From Aspidapion aeneum (Eukaryota; Arthropoda; Insecta; Coleoptera; Brentidae): a stretch of 64,000 nt of DNA. The notes under the pieces were generated by a model that saw only the letters and a list, made by a program, of their open reading frames with translations, made no database searches and was not told where the DNA came from. This document shows positions 1 through 12,703 of the stretch, in pieces. The stretch lies in contig OY755042.1 in NCBI GenBank assembly GCA_963576565.1, positions 97,272,185-97,336,184 on the forward strand, in the 5' to 3' direction. The translations under genes were made by a program, and so were the position numbers. Position 1 is the stretch's first letter, and each line of letters begins with the position of its first letter.

Positions 1-7
1 ATAATCT

Positions 8-560
8 GTAAAACAATGGCTGAAACAAAAATAGATTTTTTGAGAACCACCACACCGATTTTACTAACTTGCACCTCGTTGTGTGGGGGAAAAGCAGTGC
101 CTTTCTATAAATTAAAAAAAGTCTAAAACATATTCGGAAACTAAGAATAAACACGCCATTTAGAAGAATCAAATATAATTCCGACCGCCATCTTAAATTT
201 AAAGATGGCGATAAACTTTGATCATGATCTTTAAAAAGCAATCAATTCTCACCAGGATGTTTTTTATTTCATTAAAATCGATTCAGTAGTAATGAATTTA
301 TAGGGAAATAGGCGCAGACATGATTGGCAAGGTAGGTATAATGTTTAAAACAATGGTTAAAAAAAATATATTTTTTTAGAACCACCGAACCTTCATTTTG
401 CTGATTCATACCTTGTGATTTAAAAAAATTAATAAAACATGTTCGCAACACGAGAATAAACGATCATCTTTGAAGGGTACATTTTAGTTTCGTCCGCCAT
501 CTTGGATTTTGAGATGATGGACAAAAAAATACATTCAGTCAAAACTCTGATTAATTATCT
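8..560. repeat. Two diverged tandem units of about 336 bp
   Basis: The stretch AAACAATGG followed by a T-rich run and AGAACCACC occurs at about 11 and again at about 347, and both units end in a CCGCCATCTT-type motif near 185 and 497. The order of landmarks is the same in both, so this is a diverged head-to-tail duplication. No coding potential is visible. The CCGCCAT-ATGGCG ends resemble the motif array at 43-44 kb, which may be the same family. Confidence 0.6.
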
Positions 561-840
561 GCCAAGTCCAGTTTGTCCCATTCAAATCGATTGTATAGTT
601 CAAAAGTGATAATGAAAAAAAAATTGTTCGGTTTTTTTTGGCCCACCCGGTATATTATACAAGATAAGATGAAAATTAAAAAAATATTATTAATTAAAAA
701 ATGCAAAACTAAAAGAAAAATGTCTATTCTGGTGCTGTTAAATAAAATATCCTTGTAAAAATAAAATATAGGTTACTTAAAAGCTATAAAAAGAGGAGTA
801 TATATGTTGTGTATTGTATGAACAAACTCAGCGAATTTTC
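561..840. other. AT-rich spacer, nothing recognised
   Basis: This is lysine-codon-like poly-A sequence. The open frame here (573-758) is low complexity and I see no domain in it. Confidence 0.5.
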
Positions 841-1425
841 AAACGTTTTTTCAAACATATAGAATGAATGATGGATCTGCTAAAAAATCCTGCTGTTTGA
901 TACTGCTCTATAAATTCTGGTATGTGATATACTAGAGCATGCATTTTCACTGTAGGAAGAATTTTGACTTTGTCCAGCTCTATATTGAACTGTAGTGCTT
1001 AATGAATATTTTGTATTTTGCATCTACAACTCGTCCAAAACAACTGCCAACCACCTTGTAAAACGCAAAAAAACAGCCACATTTTTGTTTCCTGTAAGAA
1101 AATAATTATAAATATTCCTTGTTTCGTTTTTTCGTCTTTTACCATACCACTTGAAAGTTGTTTAAATAAAAACTTCAAACGATAAGGTTAATTTCGAAAA
1201 AATAAAACCGTTCAAGCTATAATTATGATTATTTTCTTACAGGAAACAAATATGTGGCTCTTTTTTCTGCGTTTCACAAGGTCAAATTCTTCCTACACCA
1301 AAAATTCATGCTCTAGTATATCACGTACCAGAATTTATAGAGCAGTATCAAAGACAATGACGATTTTTTTCCGAATAGGCCTCTGAGCAGATCCATCAAT
1401 CATTAGGTATGTTTGACAAAACGTT
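841..1425. mobile_element. Foldback (inverted-repeat) element
   Basis: The left arm (841-970 and about 1055-1110) pairs with the right arm (about 1215-1425). ATGGATCTGC at about 870 faces GCAGATCCAT at about 1387, and TCTATAAATTCTGGTA faces TACCAGAATTTATAGA. TTTCCTGTAAGAAAATAATT near 1088 faces its complement near 1225. The left arm carries about 85 extra bases at 975-1055 that the right arm lacks, either an insertion in one arm or a deletion in the other. There is no ORF. It is typical of a non-autonomous foldback DNA transposon. Confidence 0.7.
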
Positions 1426-1654
1426 ACGTCTAATATAAGGTCCCTAAGCATTTGCAGGCCTGCATTGCTTTTGGTGTTTAACAAAGCTTAAAATTATACT
1501 AAAAAAAAACAAATCTTTAAATATTTCAACAGCTATTTAATTAATATTTGTTTTTCTACACCAGGATTCTAGAGGCTCCTAGATGGACTTAAATAAATTA
1601 AGACATTAATGTACATACGAAATTATGTAACACATAAATTCAGGATTTTTGAGC

Positions 1655-2036
1655 TCCCCTCGTAATGCATTTTCAAGAAAAAACACAGTAGAAACACATT
1701 GAGTGTAATGCAAGGCCAACCCACCCCCCCCCCCTTTAGGGCTTTACATAATTTAAGAACAGACACTAAACACAGAAATAAAATGACATTTCAAAATTTA
1801 TCAGCACATTCCACTTCGTGCATATTTAGAAATGTTACATTGTTTCGCATACACATTCACATTTTTGATTATGTCTTCATGCATGCACATTCATGTCTTA
1901 ATTCACCCATGTCTGTCTGTAGGGACCTTAGGGTGGTTATGTAAATAATAGTGAGAGCTTTGACTAAGGGACCATTCTTAAATTATGTAACACTCAGAGG
2001 GGTGTGTGGGTTTTCACTTGAAAATGCATTAGGAGG
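1655..2036. mobile_element. Degenerate inverted-repeat element
   Basis: TAATGCATTTTCAAG at about 1662 faces CTTGAAAATGCATTA at about 2018, and AAATTATGTAACAC-type sequence occurs on both sides. A poly-C tract lies at 1722-1734. I infer an old MITE; the exact ends are not visible. The open frame at 1699-1944 shows no family signature. Confidence 0.4.
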
Positions 2037-2414
2037 CAGATAATAGCTAATAAAGATTTATTTATACATAGTGCCCAATTATAATTTTAGATTAAGTAAG
2101 AGATTTTAAAGTTGTAAAAAACTTACCTAAATGGCAACATAAACATATACCAACCTTTCTTCTGTTTGTCATCTATCTTCCTTATTTTGTTTGGTAAACC
2201 TTTAAACCATGCTAAAAATTCAATGAAAATAATCCTGGGTATTATATATTTAAAAACAAGTTGATGTAAAAGATTTTAAAAGCGTTAATATTTCTAATTT
2301 AATGTAAATGTAACTATTAAAATGTATCTACAAACTGGTCAACATGATTTAAAACTAAGGCAAATTTTGCCAATTTTAGGTAGGTATATATGATATAAAC
2401 TTCACTTATTATTA

Positions 2415-2466
<52 letters not shown>

Positions 2467-3009
2467 TTTATATAAAATTTTTATCTTCCTTTTACTCACC
2501 AATGTTACTTTAATACATGCCACTCCAGCTTGTAGGTATCATTCATATACATAATATTCCTAAGTATATGGTATCATTGTCATCATGGTAGATATAGTTG
2601 AATGCCTTAAGCTTGGTAACAAACAGATCATTCTGCAAGATCATCAAGCTATCTGCAGTCATCTACGAAAAAGTAAAACTTGTGGGCAGCATAACCTAAT
2701 AAAATGCTCTATGTATGTAACCTTCCAACATTGAACCAAGTTCCAGGATAAACACCAATAAAGCTACCTGTCCATCTTTAAAACAATACTTACAGGCTTT
2801 TAATATAACTCGATAGGTACAATACTGAACTGATATTTCTCCAATTTATCCAAATTCGATTAGGAAAACTCGCAAAAACTGTTAAAATTTTTTTTTTATA
2901 AATAAACAAAAACAGCGGTTGACATTTCGTCTTTCGTTTCTTGGGTTTTTTAGGTTTGGTCGCGGCCATTTTGGATTTGCCGGCTTTACTTTGGTCAAAT
3001 CCAATCCGT
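2037..3009. other. Unassigned AT-rich stretch
   Basis: Apart from the TA microsatellite inside it, I see no gene, RNA or clear repeat here. Confidence 0.4.
2422..2462. repeat. (TA)n microsatellite
   Basis: An uninterrupted run of about 20 TA dinucleotides. Confidence 0.95.
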
Positions 3010-5270
3010 TATTGTTCTAATATCCGTGGTCACATCGGCACATGAAAGACTAAATTGTTCAATATTACCTGATGCATTTATGGTGTGGCCTGAACACTTA
3101 AATCGTGAAGATAATGACTTCGTTGTTAATAGAGATTTTAAAATTCGCTTTACTGCAAAGGGGTACTGTAAAACTGTTTGATGTTCAATAAATATAATTT
3201 TACTTAACTAAGATGAACTAGTAATCTCTCTAAATTTGGGAATAAAACAAGTGAAGAAAAATGAAGAACATCATGGCTTAAAAACTGGTTGAAAGTAGTT
3301 GTTTTATCCTAAAGCAGCTAAAACGAACCCTGAACTGTTCAACATTATCAAAGTCCTTATTCTCCCTATTCAGGGGGTTACTAAAGGAAGAAAAAGCAAC
3401 GAAGTGCGAAAGCTCACATCGGGAATAACCTCCAACGAAAATTGTAGTGGAAATTCTAATACTATAATGCAATCTAATTTTAAACCTGTACAGAATGGGA
3501 ATACAAAATAATCCCCTGTTTAGCTAATGGAAGACCGACAAACAACGGAGTACATCCTTAAGGCCAATGAGAAAGGTCATATTGAAAATAACCTCAAAAG
3601 AGAATCAGCAATGTTATAATAAGAGACCCTGGATTGTATAAAATTAAGTATATCCATCGAAACATGAAAGAATAAATGGTTCAATATTACCTGATGCATT
3701 TATGGTGTGGCCTGAACACTTAAATAGTGAAGATTTTAAAATTCGCTTTACTGCAAAGGATTACTGTGATACTGTTTGATGTACAGTCGGGGACTTTTTA
3801 AATTGCCGCCCTCGAAAATAAAAAATATTCCTATTTGAGATTCGGAAAAGTATTTTGGACCAGATCAAAAAAATTGTGAACCTTACCGCTGTCTGTATAT
3901 ATACATATTTAAAAATTTATTTTTTTTGATATCTTTAAATGATTTATATTGACAAAAAAAATAATACGACAATTTAAAACGTCCCCGACTGTACAATAAA
4001 TATAATTTTCCCCAACTAAAATGATCTAGTAACTTCTCTAAATTGGTAAATAAAACAAGAAAAATGAAGAACATCATGACTTAAAAACAGGTTGAAAGTA
4101 GTTGTTTTATCCTAAATCAGCTAAAACCAGCCCTGAATTGTTTAACATTACAACTTATTCTCCCTATTCAGGGGGCAGGGGGTTACTAGAGGAAGAAAAA
4201 GCAACCAGATACATCGCTCTGAGGCGAAAGCTCACATCGGGAATAACCTCCAACGACAAGCATCCAAAATGGTAATAAAAATTCTAACAGTATATTGCAA
4301 TCTAATTTTACACCTGCGCAAAATCGGAATATAAAATGATCCCCTGTTCAGGGAATGTTTGGAAGGCCGAGAAACAACGGAGAACGTCCTTAGGGCAATT
4401 GAGAAAGGTCATACCGTAAAAGAGAGCAGCAATCTAATAAAAGGTATAACTTATAATAAGAGACTCAGGATTGTATAAAATGTAGTATATCCTTCAATAT
4501 TTAATCATGAACTTTAAGATTTTGACGGAACTCCTAACAAGATACTGCAATCGGAACTGAAACCTGCACAGGACGCGAATCTAGGATGATTCCCTATTCA
4601 GGGCTTATTAAAAGAAGAAAAAGCAACGAAGCACATTTCTATGATAGATGCAATAGGCCACATCGATGCACACTCCAGCAATAAGCAGCATAGAAAATTC
4701 CATTATATAAAACATTTTAATCTCAAATCTGCATAGAATGGCAATATAAAATGGTCCACTGTTTAGGAAATGTTTAAAAGACCGAGTAGCGACGGAGATC
4801 CCATGATCAGGGGATTTTCGGAGGACGAAGCGACGAAGCAACGGAACACCTTATGGCGCCTGGCTAGAAAGTATCGCATCCTTAATAACCTCAAAAGCGA
4901 AAGTATTTCCTTGAACATTTAAAAAGAACATTTTATCAAAAATGCTAGATGATCCTATATTCACAAAATTTTTGATGGTGAAAGAGGCAACCTGGCACAT
5001 CCTTAGGGCAGAAGAACTTATATAGTACATAAAATAACCTCAAAAGAAAAACAGAAACTTAATAAAAGTTGTAATTTCAACAAGTCAACATCCAAGAACA
5101 TCATTTTAAATCCTAACAGGATAGTGCAATCTAAATTCAAACCTGCACATGATGGCGATTTCAGATGATGCTCAGGAACTTTTAGAGTTTTCTGTGACAA
5201 GGCAACGAAGTAGCTCAAAAAGGAAAACATCGTAGATAACCTGATACGAGACGCAGTGACATAATAAAAG
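3010..5270. repeat. Diverged complex tandem array
   Basis: A set of landmarks recurs: CCCTATTCAGGG or CCCCTGTTCAGG, GAAGAAAAAGCAACGAAG, CACATCGGGAATAACCTC, and TGCAATCTAATTTTA followed by ACCTG and CACAGAATGG. They appear at about 3355-3480, 4160-4330, 4570-4630, 4720-4860 and, more decayed, about 5000-5230. In addition 3047-3530 as a block matches 3664-4400, so there are at least two levels of duplication. No frame is conserved between units. The second block carries the MITE listed separately. Confidence 0.7.
3784..3991. mobile_element. 208 bp TA-target MITE with an empty site in the window
   Basis: Terminal inverted repeats start CAGTCGGGGAC and end GTCCCCGACTG, with subterminal TTTAAATTG facing CAATTTAAA. 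The element is flanked by TA on both sides (3782-3783 and 3992-3993). The paralogous block at about 3178-3200 reads GATGTTCAATAAATATAATT without the insert, where the filled copy reads GATGTA, then the element, then TACAATAAATATAATT. This fixes both ends and shows a mariner/Tc1-type TA duplication. Confidence 0.9.
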
Positions 5271-6420
5271 TTGGAATTATAATTTTTTTATTTTACTAAA
5301 ACGTCCTGTTTGCTTAGTGCATTTACTGCAATTTAATAAAACCTCTAATGTCGTTAAAAACGACCAGGCCGACCGCCTGCACTTCGTACCAAATGGTGTT
5401 TATTAATTCAGCCTCGAAATAAATCGATTGTGGAGCAAAGCGGGCATTTTGTTGCAGTCTTGCTGCTAGCAGAATTATTAGTATTAATGGTGCAGCCATA
5501 TAAGTAGGAGCTAAAACAAATGCTTTAGCAAGTAATAAGAATGGAAATTCTTCTGAAAGCGGCTGCGAGAGCCCCCTTACAACAGTTTTCCTACATACGC
5601 TATTTTCTTCTTAATCTAAATGAGGAACCTCAGGTTGATTGTAATGGTTCTTTATGGCTAGTGCTAGTTTTTCCAAAACAGTACAACACAATCCATACTC
5701 TTTTTACTACGCCCGTATTTATAATTGTCAGTGACTTGTGTTCCCGTATGGTTCCCGTGAATGCATATCTCAGAATGACTTTATCCTAAAGATATTTTAT
5801 AATTTTTTTCTTTGTTTGGCATTGTAACCTTAGTTTGCGCTTTGAATGACATTTAGTGAAACAATAATTAAAACAGGAAAGTTAGCTTCTCCATCTGGTA
5901 CTTATGTGGTTTCGCCTGATGATGATGGCATAATGACCTTACAGCCAATTTTGACTGCCTAGACACAACAGTCTTTTATTTGTTCATTGCACTTAGATGT
6001 TAAGAACATTTTATGACCAGGGTATTATGTTATTTAGGTGAGTTTAATCTAACGAAGACGGTGGTGATACATATTGGTCTTCTCTCTTTCTCTAATTAGC
6101 TTTATCACTTTCTGTTTACTAGTTTAAATTTTTTGTTCTCTTGCGTTTGCATGAAACGTTTGGCTTATTAAATTTTTTTGGCTTTTCTGTAGTCGCAAAG
6201 GGTTTGTCAATAGGGACTTATACTTAAACTTGATACCGACTTCGCAAAGCGTTGTCGTTGGCGTAACTAGGAAATACTCTAATCTTATTGGTCAGAAATT
6301 TGTTTTGGTAGCTCACTACGTCGTAGGCACAGTATAGATCGCCAGCCTGACCAATCAAATTACGGGATTCACCTCGCCACGACAACGAGAACGCGATACC
6401 GTGTTGTGCTTAACAATAAC
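5271..6420. other. Unassigned stretch
   Basis: No recognisable gene. The open frame at 5541-5789 has no motif, signal peptide or repeat I can name, and it is no longer than chance frames here. Confidence 0.4.
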
Positions 6421-7400
6421 CTAAACGGTTATAAAATCCCTGCTAGAAGCCTCTTCAATTTTAATTCGAAGTTCGGGTAAATTATGAGCTTGAATGTGAT
6501 TAGATATAAATATTTTGTTTCTGACATAAGGCCAAATAAAAAAATCACATATAGTCAGGTCAGGCGATCTAGGGGGCCATTTGATAATACTACGCCTGCT
6601 CATTACTCGTTAGGCAAAAGTTTCGTCTAAAAATACTCTAAAAATTATCTGGCGGGTAAAACATCCTGCTGAAACCAAACTTGCTCAAAATTAACTTCCG
6701 GCAATTGCAGGAATCCCTTGATTTTGCAACAAGTTTAATTAAGCGGCTCCATTCAAGTTACCATTAATAAAAAATATCCCGATGATATTATCGTTAAGAA
6801 CCCCCGACCAAACGTTTAATTCTTGAGGCTATTGTGTTCGCAAATTTACAGTCCAATGTTTATTTATTTTTTGCCCAGTAGTAAGTAATTGATAGATTTC
6901 GTCAGTAAATAAAATATTACTGACAAAATTTTCATCCTGATTTGCACGACCATCATTTTTCACCAAATTCCATCCTTAAAATATTGTATTCAGGAAACAG
7001 TTCCTGATATTTTTTTAACTTGTAGGCTTTGTTTCCATGTCTTTTTAAAATGTTTCTGGGAGGAATATCATCAGGTATCTCTTTAGCAATGGCTGAACTT
7101 GAACAAGAGAGTACTTCAGCCGCAGCATAAACGGCAGTTTCTTACTGTTGACTTTCTTGTGACATGGTTCTTGGACCCTCATCCACATCTTCATTCTCGC
7201 TACATTTTCTGCCGAGCTTTACGCACTCAAATTTATTAAAATGGTTAACTATATTCAAAATGGTAGTTTTGCAAGGAATATCACGGTCCTCATACATAGC
7301 ATTAAACAAATTTATTACATTCCCAGCGGAGTTTTCTACAAAATACCATTTTAACATTGGAAGCTTTTCTTCATTAGCAAGGTGTATAAAACGCAATTCT
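6421..7400 (-). pseudogene. Mariner-superfamily transposase, broken
   Basis: Read on the minus strand, the catalytic half is visible. LFTDEI comes at about 6905 (first Asp), then a stretch resembling VNVWCGIL..IIGPFFI..NLNG. FQQD follows at about 6675 (second Asp), and WPPRSPDLTICDFFIWPY at 6510-6590 (third acidic position). The amino-terminal part (7142-7396) looks like a helix-turn-helix region of the type found in insect transposases with a DUF4817-like start. Stops and frameshifts (for example in the segments near 6750 and 6690) separate the blocks, so it cannot make a full transposase. Terminal repeats were not located. Confidence 0.75.
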
Positions 7401-7430
7401 TACCTCCTTCTCGCTTCGGAGATTTAGAAG

Positions 7431-9015
7431 AAAAACTATCTCGATCCATCCCGTAACGCGACACCATTAGATCTGATATCCCTATAGTATGCTCTTGTCT
7501 ACCTGCCTATAATTTCTCTCCTGGTGTTCGCCCTGTTCTTTAACTTTCAGTTCACGAACCGTCGCGTTTTGTGTGTGTGCTATTAGCTAGCTTCCCAGGA
7601 CACCTACGTTTCTTCTACGTTATAAATGCACAAAATCAACAGTCCGGTTTTACTGAAAATCCAATTAATACTTTTCCAAGGTCCTGTCCATGGAAATTAA
7701 ATGAATGGAAATTTAAAGGCATTGGAGTTTTCATTTGGGTGTTTTACCTTTGATGTTGATGTATTTTTTATATGGCCAATGTCGAAATGTCCTTTAATAT
7801 AAATTGAACATAACACCCGACCAGACTTAGTCTCAGTTTTAACTCTTTACGATTTTAGAATTTTGTCTTGCATTTTCTATCCTTTTAGTTTATTCGTTAT
7901 TATCTTATTACAAGTATTCTTAATTTCAGGATAAGTAGATATACCTACTTTTTCTCTTGTTTGATGAGCATTTGACACCTTTCTGTTTATTGTTCTTTTC
8001 CACCCGGTTTGATTATTTTGAGATTGAAGATTGGCAAAGCCGCAAGACGGTAAGCACGATGGTCGTTCTGTTATTTGCTGCAACTATTGCAGTCAATTCA
8101 TACTAGAATTTTGCTTATAATTTAGAGAATTTTGTAACGTTTTATTTTATTTCCGATTTCTATTGGGTTTATGCAGAGAACATTATAATATGTTCTCTGG
8201 TTTATGGTAGATATAGTGACACTTTTCGTAGATGGCGTTTGTGCCAATCAAAATTGAAATTGTGGTTTTTAAATATACGAGTTTGGCGCAAAATATGAAC
8301 TTGAAATTTTAAAGTTGTTCAAACAAAATGTCAAAACTGTATAAAACAATTTTATATATCATTCTTTGCAGTGCTTCAAGATTTGTCTAGGTATATGTAT
8401 AGGGCTAGGTAAGGTAAGTTTACTTTACTTTATTTTTTGGGTTCATAATGATTTCCATCGATGTGTTGCTGGTTGTTCAAGGTCTTTTTCTGGTCCAGCA
8501 CAGAAATCGTAAAATGGCATTAGAGCTAGAGGATTTACGTAGTTTATTTTTGAGCGTCATGCCGTCAAACGACCTCGACAAGCCTTTTATAGTCTGAACA
8601 AGGTTTTATTGATAACATTGCGACGACAGTTATTGTGCTGCCAATCAAATCAAATATCTAAAACACGTACTTAGATAGATCTGTATTGGGATCGGGCCTC
8701 CAAAAGGCAGTGGTACAAAATAGCGCAGGCGATAATAACGCGTCCAAAATAGCGCAAGCCATAATAGCGCTTGATTTAAATTTGCACAGTTAATTATGTA
8801 ATCGACGGTATTTATTTCCATTTTATAAACAACAATAACGAAAACAAACAGTGACACGCGACCGGCAGGCTTTTTACTACTGACAAACCCCAAATCAAAA
8901 TCTTCACTAAGGATAGAACCGGCAACACTAGAAAGGGCAACGTACGTTTCCGCCCTATGATGATGGCCGACGTTAACTAAAACTCTTTCCAAGCATTCCT
9001 CCCGCCCCCGCGCGA
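7431..9015. other. Unassigned stretch with an AATAGCGC motif cluster
   Basis: Mostly nothing recognisable. At about 8715-8790 the motif AATAGCGC (and AATAACGCG) recurs about every 15-20 bp. It recalls the CCGCGC arrays at 59.5-60.2 kb and could be the end of a related element. The open frame at 8645-8992 on the minus strand has no family signature. Confidence 0.35.
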
Positions 9016-9023
9016 GAACAGCC

Positions 9024-9115
9024 TAGTGATGCCCGCGAAAGTCTCGTGAGGGTCTCGTTTAGATGGTCTGGACCATACGAGACTCTCAAAAACGAGACTT
9101 TCGCGGGAATCACTA
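9024..9115. mobile_element. 92 bp hAT-like MITE
   Basis: The ends are TAGTGATGCCCGCGAAAGTC and its near-complement GACTTTCGCGGGAATCACTA. The flanks carry a perfect 8 bp direct repeat, GAACAGCC (9016-9023 and 9116-9123). An 8 bp target duplication with TAGTG-type ends is the hAT superfamily pattern. The interior is a further hairpin around TGGTCTGGACCA. The same GAGACTCTCGCGGG end occurs at 58960-58978. Confidence 0.88.
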
Positions 9116-9439
9116 GAACAGCCACTTGTAATTATTTACGTTAAAAAAGTTCATTCAATTAATCGCTCGTTGTTAACCACAGATAATAAAAAGAACTAGA
9201 CATCATTGAACTTGTTTTAAATTAATCAATTAAAAATACTGTTTGTTGTCTATTTTTGGGAGGGCACTGCCCCGTTGCCCTCCTTGTAGCAGCCGCTACT
9301 AACTACTACAAGCTTTCAAATGAACCCCAACGTATGGATGGCTTGGATAAATTAAGGCCACTGATAATGGGTGCAGCGCTCTCAACGTCATCTCTTTTTC
9401 TAAGCTTAAACACACCCATTATTAGTTCTATCTATCTAT

Positions 9440-10175
9440 TTAGCCTTCTTCGATCCATCTGTGGATAAAGGCCTCCCCCAATATCTTCCACTCTTCTCTG
9501 TCTGTCGTCGTGTTCATCCATCTAGTTCCCGCATGTTTCTTCAAATCGTCCGCCCAGCTCATTTGTAGGGTCTTCCCCTGCTTCTTTTATTTTAATATTA
9601 TAACCGGCAAATTTCTCTTTTAATTTTGCTACTTTTTTACATCCCTTACTTTTGTTTTATTTCATATCCATTCATTCCTTTTTCTATCTGTTAGCTTTAC
9701 ATGTAACATTTATCTTTCCCTTGATCTTTGAGCTTTTGTTACCTTATCCATGTCTGATTTTGTAAGTGTCCAGGTCTGGGATCTATAAGTAAGTACAGGA
9801 AGGATACATTCGTTATACACTTTCGTTTTGAGGTACTGTGGATATTTTTTATTATGTAGCTTAGTTTACCAAATGCTTCCCCGGCTATCTTACTTGTCTC
9901 TTGATTTAAGCTGTTTGGTTTTCTGTTTTTAGTTTAGTAGTAATAATTTATACCCGAGGAATTTATATTCCTCTACTTGTTCTATTTTTTCTTGGTTTAT
10001 TCTGATCGTAATATCTTCATCTGTGTTTGTTATGCTTGTAGTGTTAGTGTACAAGCCTATATATTTAGCTGCTGTGTCCAGTTCTTCCAGCATTTTTATC
10101 AATTCTTCTATCTTATCTGTTATTAAGGCGATATCATCAGCATATGGTGGTTTAAGTATTGTCCACTTACTTTTA
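9440..10175 (-). pseudogene. Non-LTR reverse transcriptase, C-terminal part (family A)
   Basis: On the minus strand the frame starts at about 10165 with YADDIALI, the catalytic box of reverse transcriptase. It runs on through KIEELIKMLEELDTAAKYIG, EEYKFLGYK, CILPVLTYRSQTWTLTKSDM and ends in a basic segment near 9440. That order (box C, LG motif, YG/SETW motif) is the usual 3' half of an RTE-like ORF2. Stops and frameshifts interrupt it, and the endonuclease and amino-terminal RT parts are missing. Confidence 0.72.
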
Positions 10176-10554
10176 CTTCATTATCAGTTACCCTGAGAAA
10201 TATCTTTTAATTTGTTTCAAAAAATGCCAGGTAAGCGGCTACGTGAACGCCAGACTGTATATTTTGCGATTGAGCTCGTAGGTTGATCGCACATTCCTGT
10301 TAAAGACTTTCCAAGGCAAAAACATGGATAGTAATTTACCTAGCTACAAAAAATGTCGGTTACAACGGCTAGATAGTCCCGTAATGGATCAAAGTTAAAT
10401 TTATAACATTCAACAAGAAACTGTCGCAAAAGCTTGTACATGCAAATTATCTGATTTTATCTCGTTCATTTTAAAGTACCCTAAGGACAGTACAGCCGGA
10501 TTCAAAAATAATGTCGTAACTCAGGTGTTTAGGGCCATAAAGTTGATTTAGTTT

Positions 10555-11000
10555 GCTCTAACACAGTCCAGTTTTTACTGGAACGGTATCATATGCTATT
10601 TGTAGGTCTACAAAGGTAAAATGAATTTCTATATTTCTAGCACTCCTTTTCTCAATTACTTGTTTAAGACAAAAAACATTATCACTACAAGATCTGCCTG
10701 CACGAGACTCACTTTGCTCTTCTTTTTCTTGTTCATGAAAATCATTCTCCATTAGGTCTCTAAGAATCCTACCGTACAATCTAGTACTGGTTACTGAAAT
10801 TCCTATCTAATTGTTGCAATCCAGCTTGTTTCCTTTTTTATATATTCATGATATGAATGCAATTTTCCAATCATTAGGTAGATACTGGTTGTCCGTTTAT
10901 GCATTGATTGGTAATATATGTGAGATTTTCTAGTAGTTTCCATATTTGAGCATTTCAATGTATATTCCCCCAGGTCCGCTAGCTTTTCCGGATTCAAGAT
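10555..11000 (-). pseudogene. RTE-like reverse transcriptase fragment (family B, copy 1)
   Basis: The minus strand encodes SGPGGI, a KKGNKLDCNN block, GISVTST, YGRILRDLMENDFHEQE, AGRSCSDNVFCLKQVIEKRS and FVDLQIAYDTV (A box, with Gln-Ile where family copies have Gln-Lys). It is the amino-terminal half of the RT domain, 5'- and 3'-truncated. The same peptide blocks recur at 49.3-49.8 and 60.9-61.2 kb, so this is one family with at least six remnants in the window. Confidence 0.8.
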
Positions 11001-11300
11001 TTTTAATTAATGTGCCAAAAATAACTATTACATTAAATCAACGGACTAAGCGAGTACCCGAAGAACATATAATATTAGCTGTATGCATTTTTTATTTATT
11101 CAAAGTATCAACAGCTTCATCGCCAATTACAGATACTGACCAGGACTATGTGTCCATCCAAGAAAAGCACTCTCAAGTAGCGCTGCTAAGAGTATTTCTC
11201 ACATATCGACAGAATTGTCAGACACTCAAACACTTTGAGCGACGATCACACAGTGCAGCTCTGGAGAGTACCCCTCTCAGATGAACACACACATCATCTA
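11001..11300. other. Unassigned stretch between retroelement fragments
   Basis: The open frame at 10946-11284 reads antisense across the retroelement end and shows no domain. Confidence 0.3.
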
Positions 11301-11329
11301 TTATCTTTTTAAATTTATAGAGAGTAGTA

Positions 11330-12700
11330 GTATCTATATCAATCTCCGAAGCATACAAATAGGTGAATTCTTATAGAGGTTATTTCGCGAATATGACGAA
11401 TAAAATATCTTGGAACCCGAGTTAGAGCAAATGGTAACTGAGCAAGAATCTCTTGACTGTTGGTAGTGTCCTTTAAAATTCTGGACATAGTACATAACAG
11501 TATTTTGTTTCTTCTTTCATTTAGAGAAAGTTTGTTCGTTTCCAGAAGTATTGGCTTTATCCTTCTTGGACAGTTAGCTAGTTACAAAGCCGTGGGCCTT
11601 AAGGTTGTCTGGTTATGTACCACTTAAGACCCGGGTTAGAGAAAGCCAATTAAATGTTTCCAAAAGGTAATCATTATCCCACCCCCTTTGAGGCTAAAGA
11701 CCAAATTTCCTGAAATTCATGCACTTCAGAAACTTTCTCTGTACTCTCTCTAGAAGTGAAATCCACAAGTTATACTGTGGGGACCAGATAACAGAACCAT
11801 ATTCTAGTATCGGCAACACCAGGCTGTGTCTACATTAAATTCTTTGGTGTTCCTAGCAATAAAGCCTGATATTTTCTGATCTTAGTTAATATATGCGACG
11901 AAAATGAAAGACTGGGGTCAAGTATTACACCTTATCAAAGTCTTTTTGTTGTGTAACTCTTTGCAACTTAGTATTATTTAAAGAATAATCGTAATACATA
12001 ATATCCCGATTCAAGGAAAAACACATACAGGAACACTTACTAACGTTTAACTTAAAACTATTATTATCACACCAAGTTGAAATATCACAAAAATCATTCT
12101 GAAGAGTTTGACGGTCTTCAGTACTGTTTACCTGAAAAAAGCATCTGAGGTCACCGGCGAATAGAACACCTAGTACATTTTTGAGGTTACTAACTAACTG
12201 ATTAATTGTTTTTAAAAAGAGAAGCGGTCCATTTAAAGTGCTGTTGAATACAAATGACCTACAGCCTTTAATTTCTAAATATTGAAAACGACCAGTTAGA
12301 TACGACTTTACAAGATTAATCAAATATGGAGAGACATTCATATCTTTAGCTTTAATTATTACACAGTGTCTATTCCGATCAAATGCCTTTTCCATGTCAG
12401 TATAAATTACATCTACTTGTGAGTTATTATTTATTGCTTCATGGACATACTGACTGAAAACTTACAAATTGGTGAGAGTCCATTTCTTCGGTAAGAATCC
12501 ATGCTGATGTGGAGAGATACCACCAAAAATTTCACTATATAACATATAAAAAATTATTATTTCAAAGACCTTTGAGACTGAACAAACTATAGTTGGACGA
12601 TAGTTCCTAATATCCTGCTTTATAAATAGGTATTACCTTGCTGGTCTTCCACTTGTTTGGATAATTTGAGGTTTTTGAAATTAAGTTAAAAATAATCAAA
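11330..12700 (-). pseudogene. Jockey-type non-LTR reverse transcriptase, broken
   Basis: In minus-strand order the pieces are ISKTSNYPNKWKTSKVIPIY (about 12690-12610), MEKAFDRNRHCVIIKA (A box, 12395), a segment ending in VLGVLFAGDLRCFFQ where FADD has become FAGD, and FKLNVSKCSCMCFS. Further on is a degraded tail, including LAQLPFALTRVPRYFIRHI at about 11430. The Ala-Gly-Asp change in the catalytic box and several frameshifts make it inactive. An inverted-repeat element begins at about 12704 and cuts off the upstream part. Confidence 0.75.
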
Positions 12701-12703
12701 CAA

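Noticed and set aside
8645..8992. 115-codon minus-strand open frame
   Set aside because: It has no domain, signal peptide or splice context, and it overlaps an AATAGCGC repeat cluster.
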